In this document: positions 16,826 to 27,759 of the stretch, piece by piece
Position numbering within the stretch: the first letter of the stretch is position 1
How the letters are laid out: each line of letters opens with the position of its first letter
Assembly: GCF_900108175.1 (NCBI RefSeq)
Contig: NZ_FNVO01000010.1
Coordinates: forward strand, 62,001 to 126,000
Direction: 5' to 3'
From: Thermomonospora echinospora
Lineage (GTDB): Bacteria; Actinomycetota; Actinomycetes; Streptosporangiales; Streptosporangiaceae
Length of the DNA stretch: 64,000 nucleotides
Program-made: the position numbers and the translations under genes
Notes under the pieces: generated by a model
Database searches by the model: none
What the model was told of the DNA's origin: nothing
The model's input: the letters and a program-made list of their open reading frames with translations, nothing else

Positions 16826-18964
16826 TCACCACAGCAGCGGGCGCGGATCCAGCCACCACAGCAGGCGGCGCAGCGGCGGCCGTGACCGCCGCAGCGCGCG
16901 CGTGTAGCCGGCCACGAAGTCGGCCGCCGCGACGGCCTCAGCCGGGTCGACGCCCCCGGCGGGCCAGAAGCCGACCATGTTCACCCGGGTCGCCAGCTCC
17001 CGCAACCCGGCGTCCGGGTCGAGGGCGGCCACCTCCCGGACGGTGCAGGCGGCCGGCACCGGGCGCCCGGCCAGGCGCAGCCCGTCCAGCACCTCGGCCC
17101 AGGCACCGATGATCCGCTCGGCGGGCGTCCCCCGGTAGAGCCGTCGCCGCGTCCGCCGGCGCCGCAGCAGCGGAACGACGACGAACGGGGCCGGCACCAC
17201 CAGCGCCCCGGCGACGAGCAGCCACGCCCCGGAACCCCCGCCCGCCCCAGGGCCGGACAGGGGCGTGGCGGCGGGTGTCGCCGGCCGGCCGCCACCGGGC
17301 TGCTGCCCCGCTCCGTTCCCGCCCGGCCGCGGGCTGGGCACGCTGCCTTGGGGGGCCGCCGCCGACCTCGTCGAGGTGCGGCTGCCGGGGACGACGTCGA
17401 ACGGCACCCAGCCCACCCTGTCGAAGTAGACCTCGCCCCAGGCCACCGCGTCACCGGTGCGGACCTGGTAGCGGCCCGGCCCGTCCGCGACGCCCTGCTC
17501 GAACCCCACGACGACCCGGCTGGGCAGTCCGGCCGCACGCGCCAGCACGGCGAACGCGCTGGCGAACTGGTCGGGGGTGCCCCGTCCGCGTCGGCCCTCC
17601 CCGGGCATGACCAGGAACGCCGCCAGGCTGGCGTACCCGTGGCCGCCCCGTCCCCGCACGTCCACCACGTAGTCGCGGCGCAGGTGCTCGGCCAGCCGGA
17701 CGGCCTGCCGGTACGGGCTGTCGGTCCCGGCGACGACCGCGGCGACGTCCCGGATCCGGGCGGGCGCCCCCGGCGGCAGCTCCCGGTACCGCTCGAACTC
17801 CGGGTCGGTGGGCACCACCGCATTGACCGCGTCACCGGGCCGCCAGGCGGGCACGTCCCCGGTGACCGTGTAATGCCGGCCGGCGCTCTGCCCGCTGCGG
17901 GTCACGATCGTGCCCGAGGCCGGGTCATAGGCGACCGGCGGCCCCTGCACCGCGCGTGGATGGCCCACCGCCGGCAGCCAGGGGCCGGGCAGGTCGTGCA
18001 CTCGCAGGTCGGCGCGGTATGAGGTGGTACGGGGTGGCGCGGGATCGGGCGCGGGGACCGTCCCGCCGGTCGGCCGGTAGCCGGCCTCCGGAAGCCAGGT
18101 CTGGCCGGTGAAGTCCGCCAAGGTCACCCAGCGCAGCTCGACGGGCCGCTCGGCCCGTACCTCCAGCAGCGGGCGGGCGGGTCCGGCGGCCCACGCGGGC
18201 AGGTAGCTCAGCGGGTTGACGGCCTGGTCCAGTTCGGCGGGCGGCTGCACGGCCGTGTGCAGGTCCGGTGGCGTGGGCGCCCAGCCGTCCAGCACCGGCG
18301 GCGCGGCGAACGCGGCCAGCACGGCCAGCACCGCCGCGACGCCGAGGCTGCGCAGCACCGCACGGCCGTCCATGCGCCCGTACCCGAACTGCGGGCCGGG
18401 CGTGGTGCCGAGCAGCAGCGCCCCGGCCGCCACGAGCACCGCCACGGCCGGGTAGCCGGGCGGCGCGTCCGGCCCGGCCAGCACCACCGCGCCGACCAGC
18501 AGCACCACTGGCGGCACCAGGGCCAGCAGCGGCCGGGCCGCCCGCGCCGCCGCGACCGCCGCCGCACCGGTCAGCCAGGTCGCCGTCAGCGGCAGCGCCA
18601 GCGTGTCGACCGTCACCGGTACGGGCGGCGTCGTCGTCAGGATGCGGGCGCCGGAGTGCAGCAGCGCGTCGACCGCCCCGGCCACCGCCCCGGGCGTCTG
18701 GCCCGGACGCCATGCCGCCAGCGCGACGAGCGCCGCCAGCGGCACCGGCAGCCCGCCCAGCAGCGCCCGTACGGGCGGCAGCCGCCCGGCGAGCAGGGAC
18801 GCCACGGCCACCGACCCGGCCGCGACGCAGCCCAGCAGCCACCGGACCATGCCGGGGTCGGTGTAGCCGGGCGCGAACACCAGCCCCGGGGCCAGCACCG
18901 CCAGGCTCAACGCCGTACCGAGCGTCCAGGCCGCCGCACCACGGGCGGGGACGCCAGGACTCAC
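16826..18964 (-). CDS. TgpA-like membrane protein with degenerate transglutaminase domain
   Basis: A 712-residue protein: N-terminal hydrophobic helices (about 1-230), an outside transglutaminase-like domain, a Pro/Gly-rich linker, another helix and a C-terminal cytoplasmic tail (DUF4129-like). The core aligns as TPDQFASAFAVLARAAGLPSRVVVGF and GDAVAWGEVYFDRVGWVPFD. Active relatives have Cys before D/E-H/Q-F and His in the DAHAW motif; here these are Pro and Val, so the catalytic Cys and His are gone. Start GTG 18964 overlaps the DUF58 stop (GTGA) with GGGAG upstream; GTG 18988 is possible. Last gene of the FN3-moxR-DUF58 operon. Confidence 0.85.
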   Translation of the reverse strand: MSPGVPARGAAAWTLGTALSLAVLAPGLVFAPGYTDPGMVRWLLGCVAAGSVAVASLLAGRLPPVRALLGGLPVPLAALVALAAWRPGQTPGAVAGAVDALLHSGARILTTTPPVPVTVDTLALPLTATWLTGAAAVAAARAARPLLALVPPVVLLVGAVVLAGPDAPPGYPAVAVLVAAGALLLGTTPGPQFGYGRMDGRAVLRSLGVAAVLAVLAAFAAPPVLDGWAPTPPDLHTAVQPPAELDQAVNPLSYLPAWAAGPARPLLEVRAERPVELRWVTLADFTGQTWLPEAGYRPTGGTVPAPDPAPPRTTSYRADLRVHDLPGPWLPAVGHPRAVQGPPVAYDPASGTIVTRSGQSAGRHYTVTGDVPAWRPGDAVNAVVPTDPEFERYRELPPGAPARIRDVAAVVAGTDSPYRQAVRLAEHLRRDYVVDVRGRGGHGYASLAAFLVMPGEGRRGRGTPDQFASAFAVLARAAGLPSRVVVGFEQGVADGPGRYQVRTGDAVAWGEVYFDRVGWVPFDVVPGSRTSTRSAAAPQGSVPSPRPGGNGAGQQPGGGRPATPAATPLSGPGAGGGSGAWLLVAGALVVPAPFVVVPLLRRRRTRRRLYRGTPAERIIGAWAEVLDGLRLAGRPVPAACTVREVAALDPDAGLRELATRVNMVGFWPAGGVDPAEAVAAADFVAGYTRALRRSRPPLRRLLWWLDPRPLLW

Positions 18965-20151
18965 CGCCACTCCCGTACCTCGTCCCACCTGGTGGCGAAC
19001 TCCCCGGCGTCCTGCCCGGCCAGCAGCAGGACGCCGGGGACCGCGGCGCGGGGCCGGCCGCCGACGATCCCCGCCACCAGGCCGCGGTAGCAGTCCCGCA
19101 GCTCCCCGAACAGGGCCAGGTCGGCGTCCCCGAGGGTGGCGCCGATGAGGACGGCCACGTCCGCGGCCGGTCGCATCCGCAGCAGCCGGCAGGCGCGGGC
19201 GAGACCGGGATGGGCGGCGGAACCCCCGGCGGATCCGGGCGCCGCCGGCTCCATCTCGGCCAGCAGGTCCAGCATCGCCGAAGGCCCGGCCCGGCCGTCG
19301 GCGCGGCGGCCCCCGCAGAGCTGGAGCTCGCAGGTCAGCCCGGCCCGGACCGCCGTCGCCAGCACCGACGCCGCCGCCTCCGCCACCTGGTCCAGCGTGT
19401 CGCGTCCGGCCGCCCGCTCGTCCACCAGCACCACGATCCGCGGCCGCGAGGTGTCCACGTACTCGCGCACCATGAGCCGCCCGTGCCGCGCCGAGCTGCG
19501 CCAGTGCACCTGCCGCAGGTCATCGCCGGGTACGTGCTCGCGCAGGCCGTGGAAGGTGAGCCCGCCGGCCTGCACCGCGTCCCCCTGGCCGTCGGGATCG
19601 GGCATCAGCCCGGCCGGCACCGTCCGTATCGGATGCACCTTCGGATGCACCCACACCCGGGTGGTCTCGCCGTGGCGGCGGACCGTGGCGGCCAGGCCCA
19701 GTGGATCGATCCGGCCGGCCTCCAGCGGGCCGATGTCCAGCACGCCCCGGCGCTCGGCGGCCAGCTCGTACGACACCTGGCCGGAACCGCCGCGCAGGTC
19801 GGGCAGCGCCCGCCGGACCCGCCCGCCGGGACCGGCGATCCATTCGGCCGCCACCAGGGACCGCCGCCCCGCGCGTCCGGGCGTTCCGGCGTCTGGGCGC
19901 GCGGTCCCGCCGGACGGTTCGACGACGGCCTCCAGGGTCACCGTGATCGTGGTGCCGCCGGTCACCCGGACGGTCGGGATCCGCCGCCGCACCCGCAGCC
20001 GGACCGGACGCCCCACCATCGCCACGGCGGACGCGACGGTCAGCAGCGCCAAGGCCCCCAGCAGCACCGGCTCCCGGTACCCGAACGCCAGGCCCCCGGC
20101 GAGCAGCACCGCCCCCGCCACCGCGACCAGCAGCCCCCGTCGGGTCGGCAC
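18961..20151 (-). CDS. DUF58 (VWA-like) membrane-anchored protein
   Basis: A 396-residue DUF58 protein with two N-terminal hydrophobic segments (about 8-45) and the family signature GLREHVPGDDLRQVHWRSSA followed by RGRLMVREY-like and IVVLVDERAAG segments. DUF58 proteins are partners of MoxR ATPases in envelope assembly or metal/complex insertion. GTG 20151 follows the moxR stop by 4 bases. Confidence 0.92.
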   Translation of the reverse strand: MPTRRGLLVAVAGAVLLAGGLAFGYREPVLLGALALLTVASAVAMVGRPVRLRVRRRIPTVRVTGGTTITVTLEAVVEPSGGTARPDAGTPGRAGRRSLVAAEWIAGPGGRVRRALPDLRGGSGQVSYELAAERRGVLDIGPLEAGRIDPLGLAATVRRHGETTRVWVHPKVHPIRTVPAGLMPDPDGQGDAVQAGGLTFHGLREHVPGDDLRQVHWRSSARHGRLMVREYVDTSRPRIVVLVDERAAGRDTLDQVAEAAASVLATAVRAGLTCELQLCGGRRADGRAGPSAMLDLLAEMEPAAPGSAGGSAAHPGLARACRLLRMRPAADVAVLIGATLGDADLALFGELRDCYRGLVAGIVGGRPRAAVPGVLLLAGQDAGEFATRWDEVREWR

Positions 20152-20155
20152 GGCG

Positions 20156-21175
20156 TCAGGCTCGTTCCGCGGCCGCCGGCGCCAGCCCCGGACGCGGCGC
20201 CGGGGTCGCCTCGACGATCTGGTGCAGCACCGCCGCGCCGGTCAGGTCGCGCAGCGCCGCGTCCGGGGTCAGCACCAGCCGGTGCGCCCAGACCGGCCCC
20301 ACCAGCTCCTTGACGTCCTCGGGGGAGACGAACGGGCGGCCGTCGGCCAGCGCGTGCGTGCGGGCGGCGCGCACCAGTGCGACGGTGCCGCGCGGCGAGA
20401 CGCCCAGCCGCAGATCCGGATGCTCCCTGGTCTGCCGGGCCAGCTTCAGCACGTACTCGTAGACCTGGTCGTGCACGAACACCCGGGCCGCCAGCTCGCC
20501 CATCAGCGCGACGCCCCGTGCGTTGGTCAGCGGCTCCACATCCTCGGGGGAGCGCAGTGCCGCCCCCCGCATCAGCGCCAGCTCCGCCGCCGCGTCCGGG
20601 TAGCCCAGCGACAGCCGCATCAGGAACCGGTCGAGCTGGGCCTCCGGCAGCCGGTACGTCCCGTCCATCTCCACCGGGTTCTGGGTGGCCACCACCAGGA
20701 ACGGGCGCGGCACCGGATGGCGGTGGCCGTCCACCGTGACGTGCCGTTCCTCCATGACCTCCAGCAGCGCCGACTGGGTCTTGGGGGAGGCCCGGTTGAT
20801 CTCGTCGGCGATCAGCACGTTGGCGAACACCGGGCCCGGGTGGAACTCGAACTCGCGGGACCGCTGGTTGAAGACGGTGACCCCGGTCACGTCGGCGGGC
20901 AGCAGGTCGGGGGTGAACTGCACGCGCCGCCAGTCGCCCTCCATCACCGCGGCGATCCCCCGTGCCAGGGTCGTCTTGCCCACGCCGGGCACGTCCTCCA
21001 GCAGCAGGTGGCCCTCGCTGAACAGCGCGGTCAGCGCCAGCCGCACCACCCCCGGCTTGCCGAGCACCACGCTCTCGATGGCGGTGGCCAGCCGGTCGGC
21101 CTCGTCGGCGGCGATGGCGGCCTCGTTGGCGGTCAGCGGCTTGCCGGGGGCGTGCAGGTAGGTGTCGGTGGTCAC
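20156..21175 (-). CDS. moxR: MoxR-family AAA+ ATPase
   Basis: A 339-residue MoxR ATPase. Walker A is EDVPGVGKTTLAR, Walker B LIADEINRASPKTQ, sensor segment ATQNPVEMDGTYRLPEAQLDRFL; length is normal. MoxR proteins act as chaperones for the products of neighbouring genes, here presumably the DUF58, transglutaminase-like and FN3 proteins. GTG 21175 overlaps the preceding stop (GTGA), so it is coupled to the FN3 gene. Confidence 0.95.
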   Translation of the reverse strand: MTTDTYLHAPGKPLTANEAAIAADEADRLATAIESVVLGKPGVVRLALTALFSEGHLLLEDVPGVGKTTLARGIAAVMEGDWRRVQFTPDLLPADVTGVTVFNQRSREFEFHPGPVFANVLIADEINRASPKTQSALLEVMEERHVTVDGHRHPVPRPFLVVATQNPVEMDGTYRLPEAQLDRFLMRLSLGYPDAAAELALMRGAALRSPEDVEPLTNARGVALMGELAARVFVHDQVYEYVLKLARQTREHPDLRLGVSPRGTVALVRAARTHALADGRPFVSPEDVKELVGPVWAHRLVLTPDAALRDLTGAAVLHQIVEATPAPRPGLAPAAAERA

Positions 21176-23436
21176 GGTCTGGTGGGCTCTCCCGGCTCGA
21201 CCTGGCCCGGCTGGCCGTCGTTCGGCGGCGGGTCGACGCTGATGAGGCCGCCGTCGTCATTGTCGCCGCCGGCATCACCTCCCGGGGTGATGGGGTCGGG
21301 CGGCTGGATCGTGGGCTCGGGATCGGGGTCGCGGGTGGGGGGCGTAGGGGTGGGGTTGGGGGGCGTGGGGGTGGGGGTGGGGTCGGGCGTGGTGCCCTCG
21401 ACCCGCAGGACGTTGCTCGGCGCGCTGGGGGCGCCGCCGCCGCCGGAGGAGTTGCGCGCCACCACCGTGAACGACCACGAGCCGGCCGGCATGTTGGCGA
21501 TCCTTAGCTCCACCCTGCCGCCTATCAGCGGCGAGGCGCTCGCGGTCCGCACCGGGTAGGTGCTGCCGCCGTCGTGGTCGGTGGACGTGACGGTGTAGTT
21601 GTCGGCGCCCTCCACCGGGTCCCAGCACACGACGACGGTGGTGCCCTGCATCTCGGCCCAGACGTCGGTGGGGACGCCGGGCCGCTCGGCGGCCGGCGTG
21701 ACCTCCTCGGACTGTGCGAACGGCCCGGTGCCGTACCGGTTGGTGGCCGTCACCCGGAACCGGTACTTCGTGCCGTTGGCCAATCCGGTCACGGTGATCC
21801 CCAGCTGGGTGCCCGGCACGGTGCGGGTGCCGCCGTTCCAGGTCACCTGGTAGCTGTCGACGGGCGCGTCGGGGGAGTGCGCCTGCGACCACGACAGCTC
21901 GACCTGCCCGTCCCCGGCCACCGCGTTCACCGGCACCGGGGAACTGGGCGGGGCGCCGGCCTCGGGCGGCTGGGAAGGCGTCGGCGAGGGCGACGGGGAG
22001 CCGGGTGGCTGCGAGGCGGGCGGCGACGAGGACGGGTCGGGCGTGCCGCTCGGTCTGTCGCTCGGCGTGCCGCTCGGTCTGTCGCTTGGTCTGTCGCTCG
22101 GCCGGTCGCGTGGCGTGTCGCTCGGCTGCGGCCGGGGAGGCAACGAGGGCTCCGTGGGGGGCACGGCCGTGGGCCGGGGCAGCGGAGGGTTCGACCGCTC
22201 CGGCGGAGCCTCGGGCCTGCGGGTAGGGGGCGGCACGGGCCCCTCACGGTCTCCGCTGGGCTCGTCCTGCGGGCTGGAACTGGGCGACGGGTCACGGGAG
22301 CGGTCGCCGCCGATGGTGGACGGGCCCTCGTCCTTGTCGATGACCTTGACCTTGCCGTCGGAGCCGACGACGGCGGCGTTGCTGCCGCTCGGGTCGTTGA
22401 TGAACAGGCTGTTCTCGTGGACCTGGAGTTCCAGCCCGCCGCGGCCGCCGGGCACGGTGATCACACCGACCTGGCGGCCGCCCGGCTGGTAGACGCGGAC
22501 CCGGCGGCCGTCGGAGTCGGGCACGTAGAGCCTGCCGGAGAACGGCACCGCGACGCCGGGACGGGAGTCGTCCAGCCTGGTGGTCACGGTGTCGTCGCCG
22601 TCCTCGACCACGTCGGCGACCGACACCACGGACTTGGCGGCCGACACGGTCACCGCGCCCAGCGACCCGTTGGTGCGGTCGGGCACGTCGGCCCCGGTCA
22701 GCGGCACCGGGGAGGTGATCCGGCGGGCCTTGCCGCCCGTCACCGCCACCAGTTCGCGCCCGCCGCGGTCGGCCGTCAGCACCCCGCGGTCCAGGACGGT
22801 GACGGCCAGGTCGCGGCCCGGCCGGGCCACCGGCACCGTCTCGGCCACCGCCGGCTTGCCCCCGGTGATCCGCACGCCGATGGCGGTGCCCTGGCCCGGG
22901 GAGACCACCCACAGCACCCCGTAGGTGTCGAACTCCCCGCCGCGTAGCGGGCCGGGCAGGCGCAGCGCCTCGCCGACGGGCTGCAGGGTGGCCGGGTCCA
23001 CCATCCGGATCTCGCCGCTGGCGCGGTCGACGATGAACGCGCCGTGCTCGCTGAGGACGAACCGGAAGTCGCCGCGCGCCCCCACGTCCAGGCGGCCGGA
23101 GAAGCCCAGGGACTTCAGGTCCACGGAGGTGACGCGGCCGGTGACGAGGTCGTGCAGGATCAGGTATCGGTCATTCTGGGTGACCCGCACCCGGTCGCCG
23201 CGAGATTCGATCACCGGCTGCCGCAGGTCGACCCGGCCGGACTGCGCGTTGACCCGGCTCACCTGCGCGTGCTTGCTGCTCCACAGCCACACGCTGCCGT
23301 CGTGGACGTTGGCGGCGCGGCCCAGCGCCCCGACGCCGAAGACCGTGGCGACCAGCGCCAACGCCAGCGTGACGACCGTTCCGGCGGATGCGCCCCGGCG
23401 GATCCGGAGCCGCAGGACGTCCAGTCGATCCCTCAC
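21172..23436 (-). CDS. Membrane-anchored beta-propeller-like protein with two FN3 domains
   Basis: A 754-residue exported protein. An N-terminal membrane helix (about 18-42) is followed by repeated strand-rich units (about 45-370; DGSVWLWSS, DGRRVRVYQPGGRQVG) like a propeller, a Pro/Ser/Asp linker with a DRPSDRPSDRPSGTPS run, two FN3 domains (about 500-585 and 590-680, ANGTKYRFRVTATNRYG) and a Pro-Thr-rich tail. GTG 23436 has GAAGGGG upstream. First gene of the moxR operon. The FN3 domains match the outer domain type of the facing pseudokinase. Confidence 0.85.
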   Translation of the reverse strand: MRDRLDVLRLRIRRGASAGTVVTLALALVATVFGVGALGRAANVHDGSVWLWSSKHAQVSRVNAQSGRVDLRQPVIESRGDRVRVTQNDRYLILHDLVTGRVTSVDLKSLGFSGRLDVGARGDFRFVLSEHGAFIVDRASGEIRMVDPATLQPVGEALRLPGPLRGGEFDTYGVLWVVSPGQGTAIGVRITGGKPAVAETVPVARPGRDLAVTVLDRGVLTADRGGRELVAVTGGKARRITSPVPLTGADVPDRTNGSLGAVTVSAAKSVVSVADVVEDGDDTVTTRLDDSRPGVAVPFSGRLYVPDSDGRRVRVYQPGGRQVGVITVPGGRGGLELQVHENSLFINDPSGSNAAVVGSDGKVKVIDKDEGPSTIGGDRSRDPSPSSSPQDEPSGDREGPVPPPTRRPEAPPERSNPPLPRPTAVPPTEPSLPPRPQPSDTPRDRPSDRPSDRPSGTPSDRPSGTPDPSSSPPASQPPGSPSPSPTPSQPPEAGAPPSSPVPVNAVAGDGQVELSWSQAHSPDAPVDSYQVTWNGGTRTVPGTQLGITVTGLANGTKYRFRVTATNRYGTGPFAQSEEVTPAAERPGVPTDVWAEMQGTTVVVCWDPVEGADNYTVTSTDHDGGSTYPVRTASASPLIGGRVELRIANMPAGSWSFTVVARNSSGGGGAPSAPSNVLRVEGTTPDPTPTPTPPNPTPTPPTRDPDPEPTIQPPDPITPGGDAGGDNDDGGLISVDPPPNDGQPGQVEPGEPTRP

Positions 23437-23875
23437 CGAACCCCTTCCGCTTCACCCGCGCCGCGTTATCGCGGACAGGCCCTCGCCGACGCACGGGGCG
23501 GTGCCCGTGCGACCTTGCACGGCATTGGACAGCAGGAAACGGGATCGAGATTAACCGAGCAGGATCATCACGTAAATGCGGTGATCACATTATTCGGCGC
23601 GGGGAGGGGCCCAATGTCAAGTCTGGGCCGGACCTAATGCGGAGGCTGGGCCCAGGGGCCCAAGGCGTCGGCCCGGTGCGGGACAATCGTCCGGCTAGGC
23701 GCCGGACCTGCGCGAATGCCGCTTCGAATGCTCGCCCTCGGCTGCCGGGCCGGCTCGGGTCCGCGAAAACGGTCTGTGCGCCCGGCGCACATGCCACCGG
23801 CGTGACCTCGCGGCATTCCGTTCGGATGTCGCGTGATCACGCCGGGTGACGGCCGCCATCGGTGTCCCCGGGCCG
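23437..23875. other. Intergenic region with promoter of the FN3-moxR operon
   Basis: 439 bases without a gene. On the minus strand TTGACA (23620-23615) and AATAAT (23594-23589) are spaced by 20 bases, wider than ideal. Inverted repeats GGCCCA-N10-TGGGCC (23608-23629) overlap it. The transcript would have a leader of about 150 bases. Downstream end of the lipoprotein gene lies at 23876. Confidence 0.4.
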
Positions 23876-24886
23876 TCAGTATCCGTAACCCCCGTCGCCG
23901 TTGCCGTAGCCCCCGCCCCCGCCGCCGTTGCCGCCGCCGTCAGCGTCGCCGGCGCCGAGGGCCTTCCTGCCGTTCGGGTCGCTGACGAACCAGGTGCCCT
24001 GCACGCCCTGGCCCAGGATGTCACCGGCCTGCTGGTCCTTGACGTACCGGTACAGCGGCCAGCCGTTGAGCGTCGCCTGGCAGACGCCGTCCGCGCGCAT
24101 GATGTTGCCGACCTTGCCCTTGATGCCGGTGAGGGTCATATTGGCGGTGAACTTCACCGGCGGCCACGCCTTGGCGCACGCGCCGTTGCAGTTGGACTTG
24201 CCGGATTTCGGCACGTCCTTGTCGAAGCGGTAGAGGGTGCGGCCCTGGCCGTCCACCACGATGGCGCCGAGCCTGTCGTTCTGGACCGCCTTCAGCGTCG
24301 TCTTACCCGTCCAGCGTCCGCCATTGCCGCCGCCGTTGTTCTGGTTGCGCGGCGCCGGCGACGGGGTGGCCCCGGCCTTCTTGCCGGTGGGGGTGCTGAC
24401 GAACCAGGTGCCCTGTACGCCCTGGCCGCGGGTGTCGCCCGGGCTCTCGTCCTTGGCGTACCGGTACAGCGGCCAGCCGTTGAGCGTCACCTGCTCGGTG
24501 CCGTCGGACCGCTTGACCGTGCCGACCAGGTCGGCGTCCAGGCCCTTGACGGCGGCGTCGTCGGAGGTCGTCACCGGCGGCCACGCCTTGGCGCACGCGC
24601 CGTTGCAGTTGGAGGCCGGCGGGTCGGCGGTGTCCTTGTCGAAGCGGTACAGCGTGTTGCCCTCGCCGTCCACCACGATCTTGCCGAGCTCGGGGTCGTC
24701 GGCGACCTCCAGCGAGGTCGCCTCGACGTCCGCGGACGGGTCTGCGGACGGGTCCTCCAGGGGCTCGGCGGTCTGCTTGGACCCGGCGGCGACGTTCTGC
24801 TTGGGGCTTTCGCCGCCGCACGCGGTGAGCAGCATCCCGGCCGTGGCGAGCGCCGCCACGGGGAGTGCCCATCGGGGAATGTCCAT
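23876..24886 (-). CDS. Lipoprotein with two PF03640-type secreted repeats
   Basis: A 336-residue lipoprotein. Signal peptide with lipobox LTAC and lipidated C23, then two copies of the secreted repeat domain (about 50-165 and 195-315), each with [10 protein letters not shown] or [10 protein letters not shown], the paired cysteines [12 protein letters not shown] and LNGWPLYRY, ending [11 protein letters not shown]. The tail is Gly-rich ([16 protein letters not shown]). The family role is unknown; the CNGAC pair hints at redox or metal binding. ATG 24886 has GAAGGAAA upstream. Confidence 0.9.
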   Translation of the reverse strand: MDIPRWALPVAALATAGMLLTACGGESPKQNVAAGSKQTAEPLEDPSADPSADVEATSLEVADDPELGKIVVDGEGNTLYRFDKDTADPPASNCNGACAKAWPPVTTSDDAAVKGLDADLVGTVKRSDGTEQVTLNGWPLYRYAKDESPGDTRGQGVQGTWFVSTPTGKKAGATPSPAPRNQNNGGGNGGRWTGKTTLKAVQNDRLGAIVVDGQGRTLYRFDKDVPKSGKSNCNGACAKAWPPVKFTANMTLTGIKGKVGNIMRADGVCQATLNGWPLYRYVKDQQAGDILGQGVQGTWFVSDPNGRKALGAGDADGGGNGGGGGGYGNGDGGYGY

Positions 24887-25044
24887 CGTCGTTTCCTTCG
24901 CGTCGGGGGGCTCGTGCCGATCCACGAGAGCGGCACACCCGCGCCGCTCTCCCGGGTCGGCAGGCAGTACGGCCCCTGCCGCCGACCGGGTTCAACACGG
25001 CCCCCCGGCCCGGCGGCACCGGTGGCCTGAGAGAATCGACGCCG

Positions 25045-26127
<1,083 letters not shown>

Positions 26128-26140
26128 CCGCGGTCCGCCC

Positions 26141-27595
26141 TCAGATCACCTCGAAGAAGCCGTCGGCGATGAGTTCGGGGAGGACGGCGTCGGCGTGGGC
26201 GTGGACCTGCTCCCTGGGGAGGTCCATCAGCTCGGCGATGGCGTCCAGGAGGGGCGGCAGTGGGAACGAGCCGTCGCACACCCCGGCGAGGGCGGCCTCC
26301 ACGGTGCCGACCCCGGCGGCCCGGCGGAGCCCGTCGCGCTGCCGCAGGACGATGCGTTCCGGATCCTCCGCTCCGGGCGGGCCGATCTGCTCCTGAACGA
26401 CGCCCTCAGCCGTCCGCAGACCCTGTGGACAACCTGTGGAAAACCGGGGGCCGGCGGTCAGCCCGTCGAGGATCCGCGCCACGTAGGCGCCGACCGGCTG
26501 CTCGACGGCGTGCCGGATCTCCTCAACCCGTACGACCGGGTGGTCGGCGCCGCTGTTGCGGAGCGTGATCCAGCCGAAGCCGACGCCGGTGACGCGTTGC
26601 CGCTCGAAGTAGTCCAGCCAGGCCTCGTACCGCGCCGCGTACTCGGGGGTGCCCACCTCGCAGGAGTCGCGCAGCCAGAGTTCGGCGTACTCGGCGGGGT
26701 CCTGGACGTCGCGCTGCACCACCCAGGCGTCGCACCCGGCGGGGACCCATCCGGCGACTCGCTCCTGCCACGGCATACCGTCGATATGCAGCCAGTTCGC
26801 CAGGAGCTGGCACCAGCCGCCGGCGTTGAGCCGGTCGGCCGCGCCGGTGACCAGGCGGCGGCAGACGTCGTCGCCGGGCAGGCCGGACTCGCGGTAGACC
26901 AGCCCGCCGCCCGGGGAGATCACAAACGGCGGGTTGGCGACGATCAGGTCGAAACGGCGGTCCCGGACGGGCTCGTACAAAGACCCCTCCAGCAGTTCGA
27001 CGCCGTCCAGCCCGGACAGCGCGAAGCTCATCCGGGCCAGCCGCAGCGCGCGGGGATTCAGGTCGGTGGCGGTGAGCCGGGCGGCCCGCCCGCGCAGGTG
27101 CAGCACCTGCACTCCACAGCCGGTGCCGAGATCGAGAGCGTTGTCCACAGGGCTGTGGATAGCCAGCTGCGCCAGCCCGGCCGAGGCGCCGCCCGACCCG
27201 ACCACATGATCGGGTCGCAGGGCGCTCCCGTCGCCCGGGCGCACCTTCAGGTCGGAGACCACATGACCGAGGTGACCACCGTCCGTCCCTTCGAGCGGCT
27301 CGACGTGCAGCAGCGGGCGCAACTCGCCGCCCGCCCGCTCGGCCAGCCCCAGGGCGACGAGAGCGTCGGCTTCGGGGATCGCGGACTCCGGCACCGGAAC
27401 CTGGAGCCAGCACAGCCGGACCGCCGCCTCCAGCGGTGAGCCTCCTGAGGCCGCCCGCAACGCCGGCACGATCTCGTCCCGCGCCAGCGCCCCGCCCGCC
27501 ACCGGACCAAGCAACTCCCTGACCCCGGCCACCGTGTAGCCGGCCCGCTCGAAGAAGGAACGGACCCGGCCCGGCGCATCGCCTCTCTCGCCCAC
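26141..27595 (-). CDS. SAM-dependent methyltransferase with NPPF motif
   Basis: A 484-residue protein. An N-terminal helical domain of about 140 residues precedes a class I methyltransferase core: ALDLGTGCGVQVLHL (motif I), TATDLNPRALRLARM, and IVANPPFVISP, the NPPF/NPPY signature of N6-adenine and glutamine methylases (as in RsmC, PrmC). The C-terminal 150 residues are an extra helical domain. Common in actinobacteria as a single gene; target (RNA base or protein) is unknown. Confidence 0.88.
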   Translation of the reverse strand: MGERGDAPGRVRSFFERAGYTVAGVRELLGPVAGGALARDEIVPALRAASGGSPLEAAVRLCWLQVPVPESAIPEADALVALGLAERAGGELRPLLHVEPLEGTDGGHLGHVVSDLKVRPGDGSALRPDHVVGSGGASAGLAQLAIHSPVDNALDLGTGCGVQVLHLRGRAARLTATDLNPRALRLARMSFALSGLDGVELLEGSLYEPVRDRRFDLIVANPPFVISPGGGLVYRESGLPGDDVCRRLVTGAADRLNAGGWCQLLANWLHIDGMPWQERVAGWVPAGCDAWVVQRDVQDPAEYAELWLRDSCEVGTPEYAARYEAWLDYFERQRVTGVGFGWITLRNSGADHPVVRVEEIRHAVEQPVGAYVARILDGLTAGPRFSTGCPQGLRTAEGVVQEQIGPPGAEDPERIVLRQRDGLRRAAGVGTVEAALAGVCDGSFPLPPLLDAIAELMDLPREQVHAHADAVLPELIADGFFEVI

Positions 27596-27759
27596 CCGCC
27601 CATCCTCGCGGGTCCGCGCGACCCCGGCGAACTCGGCGAAGCGCCCGCATGGCCGGGTCCACCGCGACGGAGCACCGACGCGGGCGGGCGGCCGGACCGG
27701 GACTTCCGCGGAGAACGGGCGTGGGACCCGAGCTTCGGGGACGCCTCGCGAGAGCGGGA

